NCBI GenBank assembly: GCA_023419605.1
Contig: JAEZXR010000130.1
Coordinates: 1-64,000, forward strand
Length of the DNA: 64,000 nt
Direction: 5' to 3'
Source: Bacillota bacterium
GTDB lineage: Bacteria; Bacillota; Clostridia; Acetivibrionales; JAEZXR01
Made by a program: the position numbers and the translations under genes. Shown in pieces: positions 24,729 to 31,815 of this stretch (its first letter is position 1; each line of letters opens with the position of its first letter). Below the pieces are notes generated by a model. The model was not told the DNA's origin. It did not search any database and saw only the letters and a program-made list of their open reading frames with translations.

Positions 24729-25391
24729 ATGACGGGTGTTAAAAAATTCATCCATGAATGGATATGGGTAATTCTCCTTATCTTCTGCGTGGGAGGACTG
24801 ATATATCCTGCAATTGGGATTGCAGCGATTGTTTGTATGCTGGCTCCTGTAGTAGTAGCCTTTTTCAGAGGAAGAGTCTGGTGCGGGAGTTTTTGTCCCC
24901 GGGGAAGTTTTAGTGATTCTATTCTCACGAAAATCAATATGGGCAAGTATATTCCAAAGGTTTTAAAGACAGCTGGGTTCCGGGTGTTGTTTTTAGTGCT
25001 TTTAATGAGTGCATTTGCAGTTCAGCTTACTTTTGCCTGGGGCGACGCTGTTAAAGTCGGAACGGTTTTTGTTCGAATGATTCTTATAACCACGCTGCTA
25101 ACCCTTATTCTGGGAGTCGTTTTCAAACCGAGGACCTGGTGTACCTTTTGCCCAATGGGGACCATGGCTTCCTATGTCACACGGATGAAATCCTCCCTGA
25201 AAGCTGCAAGGCAAGTTGTTTTTCATAAAGATCGCTGTATAAATTGCAGGCTATGCTCGAAACGCTGCCCCATGGAGATTGAAGTCCTGGAATTCAAGGA
25301 AGAGGGGAGTGTAGTGCATCCGGACTGCATAAAATGCGGGGTTTGTGTTCAGCAATGTCCCAGAAAGACCTTAGAAATAAAAAAGCTTTGA
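24729..25391 (+). CDS. NapH-like membrane 4Fe-4S protein, 220 aa
   Basis: Membrane ferredoxin of the NapH/YccM type. There are about four membrane segments; two Cys-x3-4-Cys-Pro motifs at membrane loops (VWCGSFCPRG and TWCTFCPMGT); and two C-terminal 4Fe-4S motifs, CINCRLCSKRCP and CIKCGVCVQQCP. It would pass electrons across or along the membrane. The start at 24729 follows GGAGG with an 8-base spacer. A CsoR-type palindrome overlaps the transcription start region, suggesting control by copper or reactive sulfur. It is a single gene closed by a terminator. Confidence 0.87.
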   Translation: MTGVKKFIHEWIWVILLIFCVGGLIYPAIGIAAIVCMLAPVVVAFFRGRVWCGSFCPRGSFSDSILTKINMGKYIPKVLKTAGFRVLFLVLLMSAFAVQLTFAWGDAVKVGTVFVRMILITTLLTLILGVVFKPRTWCTFCPMGTMASYVTRMKSSLKAARQVVFHKDRCINCRLCSKRCPMEIEVLEFKEEGSVVHPDCIKCGVCVQQCPRKTLEIKKL

Positions 25392-25448
25392 GATAACGAA
25401 TAAAGCGATAGAAATCTTCACCCTTATAGACAGTACAGAGAGGAAAGT

Positions 25449-25474
25449 CCCGTCGGAAATGGCGGGCTTTTTTT
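25449..25474 (+). terminator. Intrinsic terminator after NapH-like gene
   Basis: CCCGTC (25449-25454) pairs with GGCGGG (25461-25466), followed by C and eight Ts. Confidence 0.75.
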
Positions 25475-25549
25475 ACTGGAATTGGGATAAGAAGCATAAA
25501 ACCGCAAGTAGTATGCTTCTCCACATACAAGGTATGTATATATTCAATT

Positions 25550-26572
25550 TTACACTTTGCGTACAGAGTTACGGGAAATCAGTTCTACGGATACAATGCA
25601 TTTTTCGGGTGCTTCCGAAGGGGTATCCAGGAGAGAGATCAACCTTTGTACGGCTTTTCTACCCATCAACTCCTTGTCCACATGCAGTGTTGTGAGTTCG
25701 GGAGAAATATTTTTTGCCCAATCAATATTATCAAATCCGATAACGGAAATATCGCCAGGAACGGATAAACCTGCCGAGGACAAGGCTTTATAAAGGTTTA
25801 TGGCTTCCGCATCATTACAGCAGAAGAAAGCTGTAGGCAGTTTCGGAAGGCTTTTCAGTGCCTTTAGTGCTAAGGCCGGATCGATGAAGTTCAATTCCTC
25901 AAAACTTTCATCTGCCAATATGTGGGAGGAATTGACCGGAAGACCGGAGCACTGCAAGGCTTTTAAATAGCCCTCATACCGATCGTAGAAACTGATGGAA
26001 GCTTTGATATTGCCGATAAATCCGATTTCCTTATGTCCATTTTCAATCAGGTGCATCGTAGCCCGATAGCCGCCGCTTTTGCTATCCGAAATAATATAAT
26101 CCAGGCTCCTATCGTCAAAGTAGTGGTCTACCATGACAGTAGGCAAGCCCAGTTCAAGAATTCGGCAGATCGTAGATGACGAAACACGCCCGAGGGTTAT
26201 AATTCCGGAAACCATACCGGCCTTCACGCTTAGGGGGGCCTGGAAATCCTTTTCGTTTTCATTGTAATAGTGTAAAATTGTATTAAATTGATTGCGTTTT
26301 GCTTCGTCTTCAATGCCTAATTGAATGAAGCTGAAAAAACCCTGCGATTCATAGGTGCTTTTTGGTATGACCAGGCAGATGTTTTTTGATAGAGCGCCTG
26401 TACTGGATTTTAGAGTTCCCTTGTACTCATATCCCATTTCCCGGGCTGTTTTTAAAATCAATTCCCGTGTTTGATTGCTGATGCCCGGCATTCCTCGAAG
26501 CGCCAGTGAAACTGTATTTTTTGATATCCCCAGCTTATCGGCCAAGTCCTCCATACTTACGTTTTTCGCCAT
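25550..26572 (-). CDS. LacI-family transcriptional regulator, 340 aa
   Basis: LacI helix-turn-helix and hinge ('MEDLADKLGISKNTVSLALR', 'GISNQTRELILKTAREMGYE'), then a periplasmic-binding-protein-like sugar domain (about residues 65-335) with 'GLPTVMVDHYFDD', 'GHKEIGFIGN' and 'PTAFFCCNDAEAINLYKALS'. It diverges from the epimerase-phosphorylase genes across 230 bases that contain a 19-bp palindrome over the forward promoter, so it is the likely repressor of mannooligosaccharide use. The ATG follows AGGAGG. Confidence 0.92.
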   Translation of the reverse strand: MAKNVSMEDLADKLGISKNTVSLALRGMPGISNQTRELILKTAREMGYEYKGTLKSSTGALSKNICLVIPKSTYESQGFFSFIQLGIEDEAKRNQFNTILHYYNENEKDFQAPLSVKAGMVSGIITLGRVSSSTICRILELGLPTVMVDHYFDDRSLDYIISDSKSGGYRATMHLIENGHKEIGFIGNIKASISFYDRYEGYLKALQCSGLPVNSSHILADESFEELNFIDPALALKALKSLPKLPTAFFCCNDAEAINLYKALSSAGLSVPGDISVIGFDNIDWAKNISPELTTLHVDKELMGRKAVQRLISLLDTPSEAPEKCIVSVELISRNSVRKV

Positions 26573-26688
26573 TGTTTCCTCCTGAGCAGACGGTTTTTCC
26601 TGTTAAAACTTATAATAAGTTTATTTTAACACAAAACTTGTCATATAAAAAGTAAAATTACTCCAAAGTAAATAATATTACAATATTC

Positions 26689-26717
26689 TTTACAAATTCA
26701 TTTTGTAATGTTATATT
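26689..26717 (+). promoter_or_regulatory. Promoter and LacI-type operator of the epimerase-phosphorylase unit
   Basis: TTTACA (26689-26694) and TATATT (26712-26717) are 17 bases apart. A palindrome TTACAAAttcatTTTGTAA (26690-26708) covers the -35 box and spacer. A second small palindrome GTAATATTAC lies at 26774-26783. Both are candidates for the divergent LacI protein. Confidence 0.6.
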
Positions 26718-26799
26718 TAAGATGTGAATAGAAGAAACTTTATAGTTGAATCATGGATCTAAGCTTTAAATTAGTAATATTACATATGGGGGAGTGAGG

Positions 26800-28056
26800 A
26801 TGGAAGATCGATTAAAACGATACCGTTCAGAAGTGGAGGCGGAGGTCCGACAAAATATTCTTGATTTTTGGATGAAATACACGAGGGATGAGAAGAATGA
26901 AGGATTTTACGGCTTTATTACAAATGATCTAACGGTCCATTCAACAGCCGATAAAGGACTTGTTCTGTATGCCAGGATTCTATGGTCTTTTTCAATGGCA
27001 TATAGGCAGTTGAAAGAAGAGAAGTACTTACTCATAGCACAAAGGGCTTATGACTATTTGCTTGCGCACTTTATCGACGAGGAATTTTCAGGCGCTTACT
27101 GGATGGTGGATTATAAGGGGAAGGTTGTTGATTCAAAGAAGCAAGTTTATGGAGTCGCTTTTTGTATTTATGCTTTTGTAGAATATTATAGGGCTGCCGT
27201 AGAGAAGAAAAGCTTGGATATGGCTGTGGCGCTATATCATGTTCTGGAAGAAAAAAGCAGGGATCAAAAAAATGGAGGGTATTTTGAAGCTTTTTCCCGG
27301 GAGTGGCGGCCGTTGGATAACATGAGTTTGAGTGAGAAGGACATGAATTGTGCAAAGTCTATGAATACCCATCTGCATGTTATGGAAGCGTATACAAATC
27401 TTCTGCGGGTGCGGAAGGATGGGCAGGTTGAAACCAGCCTGAGAGAGCTTATTCATATTACAACGGATCGTATTGTTAACGCAGATACCAAGCAATTTCA
27501 GCTTTTCTTCGATAGTGAGTGGAACTCACTGGCCCCTACAGTTTCCTATGGGCATGATATCGAAGGCAGCTGGCTGCTTTATGAAGCCGCCGAAGTGCTG
27601 GGAGATGAGGAATTGCTGGCAAAGGTTGAACCACTGGTCCTTGCCATGGCACAAAAAGTCTATGATGACGGTATGGACAAAACCCACGGCGGGTTGTTCA
27701 ATGAAGTAAATGGAAGCCATGTAGATACGGATAAAATCTGGTGGGTCCAAGCGGAAGCCATGGTAGGATTCTTAAATGCTTACCAGTTGAGCGGTAAAGA
27801 ATATTTTCTCGAAGCCTCCTTCAATGTGTGGGAATTTTGCAGGAAATACATTATTGACAAACGCCATGGTGAGTGGTTCTGGAAAACCTATGCTGACGGT
27901 ACAGCCAGTACGGAAACCGAAAAGGTGGGACCCTGGAAATGTCCTTACCACAATAGCAGAGCGTGTTTTGAAGTGATAAAACGAATGGATGCACTGCTAT
28001 ATAAATTTCGAGAAGGGTTTTCAGGGAATGAACCGGATTTTCGCGGTTTAGAGTAA
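26800..28056 (+). CDS. N-acylglucosamine/cellobiose 2-epimerase-family protein, 418 aa
   Basis: AGE-superfamily (alpha/alpha)6-barrel: 'LYARILWSFSMAYRQLKEEK', 'MNTHLHVMEAYTNLLRV', 'YGHDIEGSWLLYEAAEVLGD', 'DKIWWVQAEAMVGFLNAYQL' and a final 'CPYHNSRACFEVIKRMD'. These include the histidines that act as acid/base and the Trp pair of cellobiose 2-epimerase (CE). Next to a GH130 phosphorylase, the expected reaction is mannosyl-beta-1,4-mannose to mannosyl-glucose. The ATG at 26800 is preferred over the GTG two codons earlier, with GGGGGAG just upstream. The last about 12 codons and the stop come from a short repeat shared with 41526-41631, so the C-terminus is probably not native. Confidence 0.88.
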   Translation: MEDRLKRYRSEVEAEVRQNILDFWMKYTRDEKNEGFYGFITNDLTVHSTADKGLVLYARILWSFSMAYRQLKEEKYLLIAQRAYDYLLAHFIDEEFSGAYWMVDYKGKVVDSKKQVYGVAFCIYAFVEYYRAAVEKKSLDMAVALYHVLEEKSRDQKNGGYFEAFSREWRPLDNMSLSEKDMNCAKSMNTHLHVMEAYTNLLRVRKDGQVETSLRELIHITTDRIVNADTKQFQLFFDSEWNSLAPTVSYGHDIEGSWLLYEAAEVLGDEELLAKVEPLVLAMAQKVYDDGMDKTHGGLFNEVNGSHVDTDKIWWVQAEAMVGFLNAYQLSGKEYFLEASFNVWEFCRKYIIDKRHGEWFWKTYADGTASTETEKVGPWKCPYHNSRACFEVIKRMDALLYKFREGFSGNEPDFRGLE

Positions 28057-28104
28057 GGAAATACAAGTGCACAAAAGAAGGAGTGTAAAAACTTCTGCGC
28101 GGTG
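28010..28104. repeat. Repeat copy 1 (overlaps 3' end of epimerase gene)
   Basis: From about 28023 to 28084 this sequence is nearly identical to 41548-41606, including GGAATGAACCGGATTTTCGC and AAATACAAGTGCACAAAAG. The left hairpin is partly decayed and the right inverted arm is degenerate compared with copy 2. It spans the epimerase stop codon and the space before the phosphorylase gene. Confidence 0.75.
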
Positions 28105-28153
28105 CATAGAGGAAAGAGTAAAAATATACAGAATTATAGGGGGCGGCGATTCA

Positions 28154-29353
28154 ATGACCAGAGAAGAGTTTAATCAAAGGCTAAAGGCACTGGTAGAGGA
28201 ACAAAAAAAAGTAACAGAAAGAAAAAATGAGATTGCAGGTCTGGGAAATGGAGTTTACTACCGGTATCAATACCCGGTCATAACCAAAGAGCATGCACCG
28301 ATATTCTGGCGGTATGACCTGGATTACAATACCAATCCCTACCTTATGGAAAGGATGGGTGTGAACTGTGCCTTTAATCCCGGAGCGATTGAACTGAATG
28401 GTAAAATCTATTTGGTGGTCAGAGTAGAAGGGGCTGACAGGAAGTCTTTCTTTGCCGTCGCTGAAAGCGATAATGGAATTGACCGTTTTACATTCTGGGA
28501 TTACCCAATGGTACTGCCGGAGACTCACAATCCGGATGTTAATGTATATGACATGCGTCTGGTTAAACATGAAGATGGATGGATTTACGGTTTGTTCTGT
28601 ACGGAGCGGAAAGACCCGGCGGCTCCGGCAGGGGATACCTCCAGTGCAGTTGCTGCCTGTGGTATTGTGAGAACGCGGGATTTGAAAACCTGGGAAAGGC
28701 TGGATGATCTGAAAACCAACTCACCGCAGCAGAGAAATGTTGTTTTGCACCCTGAATTCATTAATGGAAAATATGCCTTTTATACAAGACCCCAGGATGG
28801 GTTTATCGAAACAGGAAAAGGGGGCGGAATCGGTTGGGGATATTCCGATAGCATGGAACATGCGATTATTGAGGAGGAGACAGTCATCGACGAGAAGGAA
28901 TACCATACCATTAAAGAAGTGAAGAACGGGCAGGGCCCTGCGCCCATAAAGACGGAAAAAGGCTGGCTGCATATCGCTCACGGTGTGAGAAATACAGCGG
29001 CGGGACTTCGCTATGTCGTGTACGCCTTCCTTTCAGACCTACATCAACCGGAGAGGGTGACGCATCGTCCTGCGGGCTTCCTCATTGCTCCGGAAGGAGA
29101 GGAAAGAGTGGGGGATGTTTCCAACGTTATTTTCTGTAATGGTGTAGTAGCAAAAGAGAATGGAGATGTTTTCATTTACTATGCATCCTCAGACACTCGC
29201 TGCCATGTTGCTACCACTACAGTGGATAGGCTGCTGGACTACTGCCTGAATACACCGGAAGATCCCCTGCGGTCCTACGCCTGTGTGCAGCAAAGAATCC
29301 AACTCATTGAAAAGAACCTGGAACTTCTCAAAAATGAGGAAGTTACTCTATAG
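28154..29353 (+). CDS. GH130 phosphorylase, 4-O-beta-mannosyl-glucose phosphorylase-like, 399 aa
   Basis: Five-bladed propeller GH130 enzyme of the mannosylglucose phosphorylase branch: 'NPYLMERMGVNCAFNPGAIE', 'VYDMRLVKHEDGWIYGLFCT' with the catalytic Asp about residue 133, 'LHPEFINGKYAFYTRPQDGF', 'IGWGYSDSMEHAII' and 'GQGPAPIKTEKGWLHIAHGV'. Length matches the family (about 390-400). It would phosphorolyse mannosyl-beta-1,4-glucose to mannose-1-phosphate and glucose, using the product of the epimerase upstream. The start at 28154 leaves the conserved N-terminus; longer frames run into the repeat. It has a moderate ribosome binding site (GGGGGCGG). Confidence 0.9.
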   Translation: MTREEFNQRLKALVEEQKKVTERKNEIAGLGNGVYYRYQYPVITKEHAPIFWRYDLDYNTNPYLMERMGVNCAFNPGAIELNGKIYLVVRVEGADRKSFFAVAESDNGIDRFTFWDYPMVLPETHNPDVNVYDMRLVKHEDGWIYGLFCTERKDPAAPAGDTSSAVAACGIVRTRDLKTWERLDDLKTNSPQQRNVVLHPEFINGKYAFYTRPQDGFIETGKGGGIGWGYSDSMEHAIIEEETVIDEKEYHTIKEVKNGQGPAPIKTEKGWLHIAHGVRNTAAGLRYVVYAFLSDLHQPERVTHRPAGFLIAPEGEERVGDVSNVIFCNGVVAKENGDVFIYYASSDTRCHVATTTVDRLLDYCLNTPEDPLRSYACVQQRIQLIEKNLELLKNEEVTL

Positions 29354-29443
29354 GCTAAGTAGGAATGCCTTATAGAGAAAAACTGGTGTAGGCAGTTAAA
29401 ATCACCGGGTGCAAATTTTTATATTACAATTTCGTTACATATA

Positions 29444-29472
29444 TTGACAATCTAATTGTAATAATTTACTAT
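29444..29472 (+). promoter_or_regulatory. Promoter of the ABC exporter leader
   Basis: TTGACA (29444-29449), 17-base spacer, TACTAT (29467-29472), 50 bases before the leader peptide start. Confidence 0.75.
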
Positions 29473-29524
29473 TAACTAGCAGACCTTATTAGAGGTCAAA
29501 TTTTAAGAAATGGAGGTAGGAATA

Positions 29525-29617
29525 ATGAGACTTAGAACAACATATTTTGGCAATGCAAATCTTATAGCGAATATTACTTTTAATAGCCCTACCCCACTTG
29601 TGGTTTTTACCATATAG
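29525..29617 (+). CDS. Leader peptide upstream of ABC exporter, 30 aa
   Basis: A 30-codon gene begins at ATG 29525 with GGAGG eight bases upstream, as good as any site in the window. The product starts MRLRTTYFGNANLIANITFN and ends SPTPLVVFTI. It lies between the exporter promoter and a series of hairpins, more than 450 bases before the first ABC gene. This is the arrangement of regulatory leader peptides such as BmrB of Bacillus subtilis bmrBCD, where ribosome stalling by translation inhibitors prevents early termination. Its role as a sensor rather than a product is inferred from position. Confidence 0.7.
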   Translation: MRLRTTYFGNANLIANITFNSPTPLVVFTI

Positions 29618-29634
29618 GAATTTCAGTGTAAAAG

Positions 29635-29670
29635 ACAAGGTCGTGGGGATAACACTCTGCGGCCTTTTGT
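29635..29670 (+). promoter_or_regulatory. First leader hairpin (candidate attenuator element)
   Basis: ACAAGGTCG (29635-29643) can pair with CGGCC-TT-TTGT (29660-29670) leaving a two-base bulge. It starts 18 bases after the leader peptide stop, so a ribosome on the end of the leader would affect its folding. Confidence 0.5.
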
Positions 29671-29687
29671 ATTTTCAAAGTTTTAAC

Positions 29688-29720
29688 AAAAGGTCATGGA
29701 GCTTTCCATGGCCTTTTTAT
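29688..29720 (+). terminator. Attenuator terminator in the ABC leader
   Basis: A 12-13 bp stem (AAAGGTCATGGA, 29689-29700, with TCCATGGCCTTT, 29705-29716), GCTT loop, then a T-run. It would stop transcription before the ABC genes unless prevented. Confidence 0.75.
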
Positions 29721-29754
29721 TGTCTAGGAAGGTTCTCTTTCCTAGACAATAAAA
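29715..29754 (+). promoter_or_regulatory. Overlapping 16-bp hairpin, candidate antiterminator
   Basis: Perfect 16-bp arms at 29715-29730 and 29739-29754. The left arm includes the T-run of the preceding terminator, so the two structures compete. Confidence 0.6.
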
Positions 29755-29768
29755 AAACATTGAATTTA

Positions 29769-29813
29769 TGCGCGTGCCAGCTTTTCCTCATGCTTCGGAA
29801 AGGCACATGCGCA
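29769..29813 (+). promoter_or_regulatory. Further hairpin in ABC leader
   Basis: TGCGCGTGCC (29769-29778) pairs with GGCAC-AT-GCGCA (29802-29813) with a two-base bulge; an inner TTCC/GGAA stem extends it. No T-run follows. Confidence 0.5.
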
Positions 29814-29849
29814 AACAAAAGTGGTAAAGCCACCTTTGTTATTCCTCTG

Positions 29850-30055
29850 AAACAGGGCTATTAAGAGTTGGCGGCGGCAAATTGAAAGTTACAGGCGAGT
29901 AGCCGGTAAAGGTAGTACACTTGAACCCTGAAGGCAGTGGAAGATAAAATGTCCGGATTTTGAAATCCTTTATCCTCTGGAAGAAGGCAGGCCGAAAGTA
30001 TAATACCGATAAAGGTGAAAACCTGGTTTACTTACTTAAATTTCTATGACAACAG
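29850..30055 (+). other. Probably structured, non-coding part of the ABC leader
   Basis: Stops occur in all frames, yet the stretch is purine-rich and contains nested complementary segments: GATAAA...TTTATC around GGATTT-TG-AAATCC near 29945-29980, and AGGT-GAAA-ACCT near 30015-30026 with a GNRA-type loop. It resembles structured RNA, but I recognise no known riboswitch class in it. Confidence 0.4.
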
Positions 30056-30072
30056 AGAGGGAGTGAGACAAA

Positions 30073-31815
30073 ATGAAAAGGTTATGGTCTTATGTATGGA
30101 AAAACATCGGATTCTACATTACCGGTTTGCTGACAATGTTGGTTTCCATAGGATTGGATATGTGTGATCCCTATTTGAAGAAAATCCTTGTGGATGATGT
30201 TATCATGGGTGGTAATATGTCGGTGTTTAAAGGAACATTGATGGGTCTGGCAGGCATTACGCTGAGTCGTGCCGTGCTGGGATATGCAAAGGAAATGGCT
30301 TTTGATGTAGGAAGCTCCAGAGTCATAATGAACCTGAGAAAAGACCTGTTTACTCATATTCAAAAGCAATCCTTCAGTTTCTTTGACGGAGTCAATACCG
30401 GAGAGCTTATGTCAAGGATCAAGGATGATGCGGATAATGTGTGGCATGCAACCGGGTTCGGGATCATGCTGTGCATTGAACAGGGCGTATATTTTATTGT
30501 AGCGTCAGTGATGCTGTTTACACTAAGCTGGAAGCTTGCGTTGGTTTGTTTGATCACCATGCCGTTCATTGCCTGGATGGCAGTTCAACTGGAAAAGCGG
30601 ATTGGTCAAACCTTTGATAAAATCAGCGACCAGAGGGCTGTAATGAATACAACAGCGCAGGAAAACATCGCAGGTGTGCGGCTGGTAAAAGCTTTTGGAC
30701 GTGAAAAATATGAAATACAAAAATTCTTAAATCAGAATAAGCAATATTATGATCTAAATGTAGAGCAGGCCAGGGTATGGGCCAAATACCAGCCCAAAAT
30801 TGAGTTCCTGTCCAATATCGTGCTGGTGCTGGTCACTACAGTGGGCGGGGTACTGGTTATCGGAGAGGAAATGAGCATCGGTATGCTGGTTGCTTTCAGT
30901 ACCTATATCTACATGCTGATAGGACCCATGCGAATGCTGGGGTGGCTGACGAATATTCTGGCACAATGCAAGGCCGCATTGAAAAAGATGGATAAACTTT
31001 TTGAAGAAGTCCCTACAGTTACGAATCCTGAATACCCGATTGTTCTGGAGGATGCAAAAGGAGCTGTAGAGTTCCGTAATGTAGGCCTAGAATACAATGG
31101 AGTCCCTGTCTTGAAAAATATCAATATCAATATTAAGCCTGGGTCAACGGTAGCCATTATGGGATTAACCGGGTCGGGAAAAAGCTCCATTATCAATTTG
31201 ATGGGCCGGTTCTATGATTGTACGGCAGGTCAGGTACTGTTCGATGGAGTCGATGTCAGAGAATTGGACATGAAATCCCTACGGCAGCAGATTTCTGTCG
31301 TTATGCAGGATACATTCCTGTTCTCGGATACGATTGAAGAAAATGTCAAGTTCGGCTCCGAAGATATATCCGGTGAAGAATTGCTGGCGGCAGCCAAGGA
31401 CGCACAGGCCAGCGAGTTCATATTGAAAATGCAGGAAGGTTATAAGAGTGTTATCGGCGAAAGAGGCATCGGTTTATCCGGGGGGCAGAAGCAGAGGGTT
31501 TCTATTGCCCGCGCATTGGCTAGAAACTGCCGTGTGCTGATCCTGGATGATGCCACCTCCGCATTGGATATGGAAACGGAATATGAGATACAAAAGGCGC
31601 TGGAGAAACGGGTAGATGTGACGAAGATTATTATTGCTCACAGAATCTCGGCAGTTAAAAACGCCAATGAGATTCTGATCGTCGAAGATGGTGAAATCGT
31701 GGAAAGAGGGACGCATCTGGAGCTATTGGAGCAAAAGGGAAGGTACTTTGAAACCTACAGCGAACAATTCAAAGGAATAGACTTCTTGAACGATGCTGAA
31801 GAGGAGGTGGTATAA
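30073..31815 (+). CDS. Heterodimeric ABC exporter, half with degenerate catalytic site (BmrC/LmrC-like), 580 aa
   Basis: Six-segment exporter domain (about residues 15-320) fused to an ATPase domain (about 335-575). Walker A LTGSGKSS and signature LSGGQKQR are canonical, but Walker B reads VLILDDATSALD: the catalytic Glu is Asp. This is the pattern of the first half of heterodimeric multidrug exporters such as BmrC/LmrC, in which one of two ATP sites is degenerate. The gene overlaps the next by one base (TAATG). It is preceded by a leader peptide and hairpins, suggesting induction by translation inhibitors. Ribosome binding site AGAGGGAG. Confidence 0.92.
   Translation: MKRLWSYVWKNIGFYITGLLTMLVSIGLDMCDPYLKKILVDDVIMGGNMSVFKGTLMGLAGITLSRAVLGYAKEMAFDVGSSRVIMNLRKDLFTHIQKQSFSFFDGVNTGELMSRIKDDADNVWHATGFGIMLCIEQGVYFIVASVMLFTLSWKLALVCLITMPFIAWMAVQLEKRIGQTFDKISDQRAVMNTTAQENIAGVRLVKAFGREKYEIQKFLNQNKQYYDLNVEQARVWAKYQPKIEFLSNIVLVLVTTVGGVLVIGEEMSIGMLVAFSTYIYMLIGPMRMLGWLTNILAQCKAALKKMDKLFEEVPTVTNPEYPIVLEDAKGAVEFRNVGLEYNGVPVLKNININIKPGSTVAIMGLTGSGKSSIINLMGRFYDCTAGQVLFDGVDVRELDMKSLRQQISVVMQDTFLFSDTIEENVKFGSEDISGEELLAAAKDAQASEFILKMQEGYKSVIGERGIGLSGGQKQRVSIARALARNCRVLILDDATSALDMETEYEIQKALEKRVDVTKIIIAHRISAVKNANEILIVEDGEIVERGTHLELLEQKGRYFETYSEQFKGIDFLNDAEEEVV

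Noticed and set aside
29850..30055. Cobalamin, T-box or other known riboswitch in the ABC leader
   Set aside because: The conserved cores of these classes are not present; left as unclassified.
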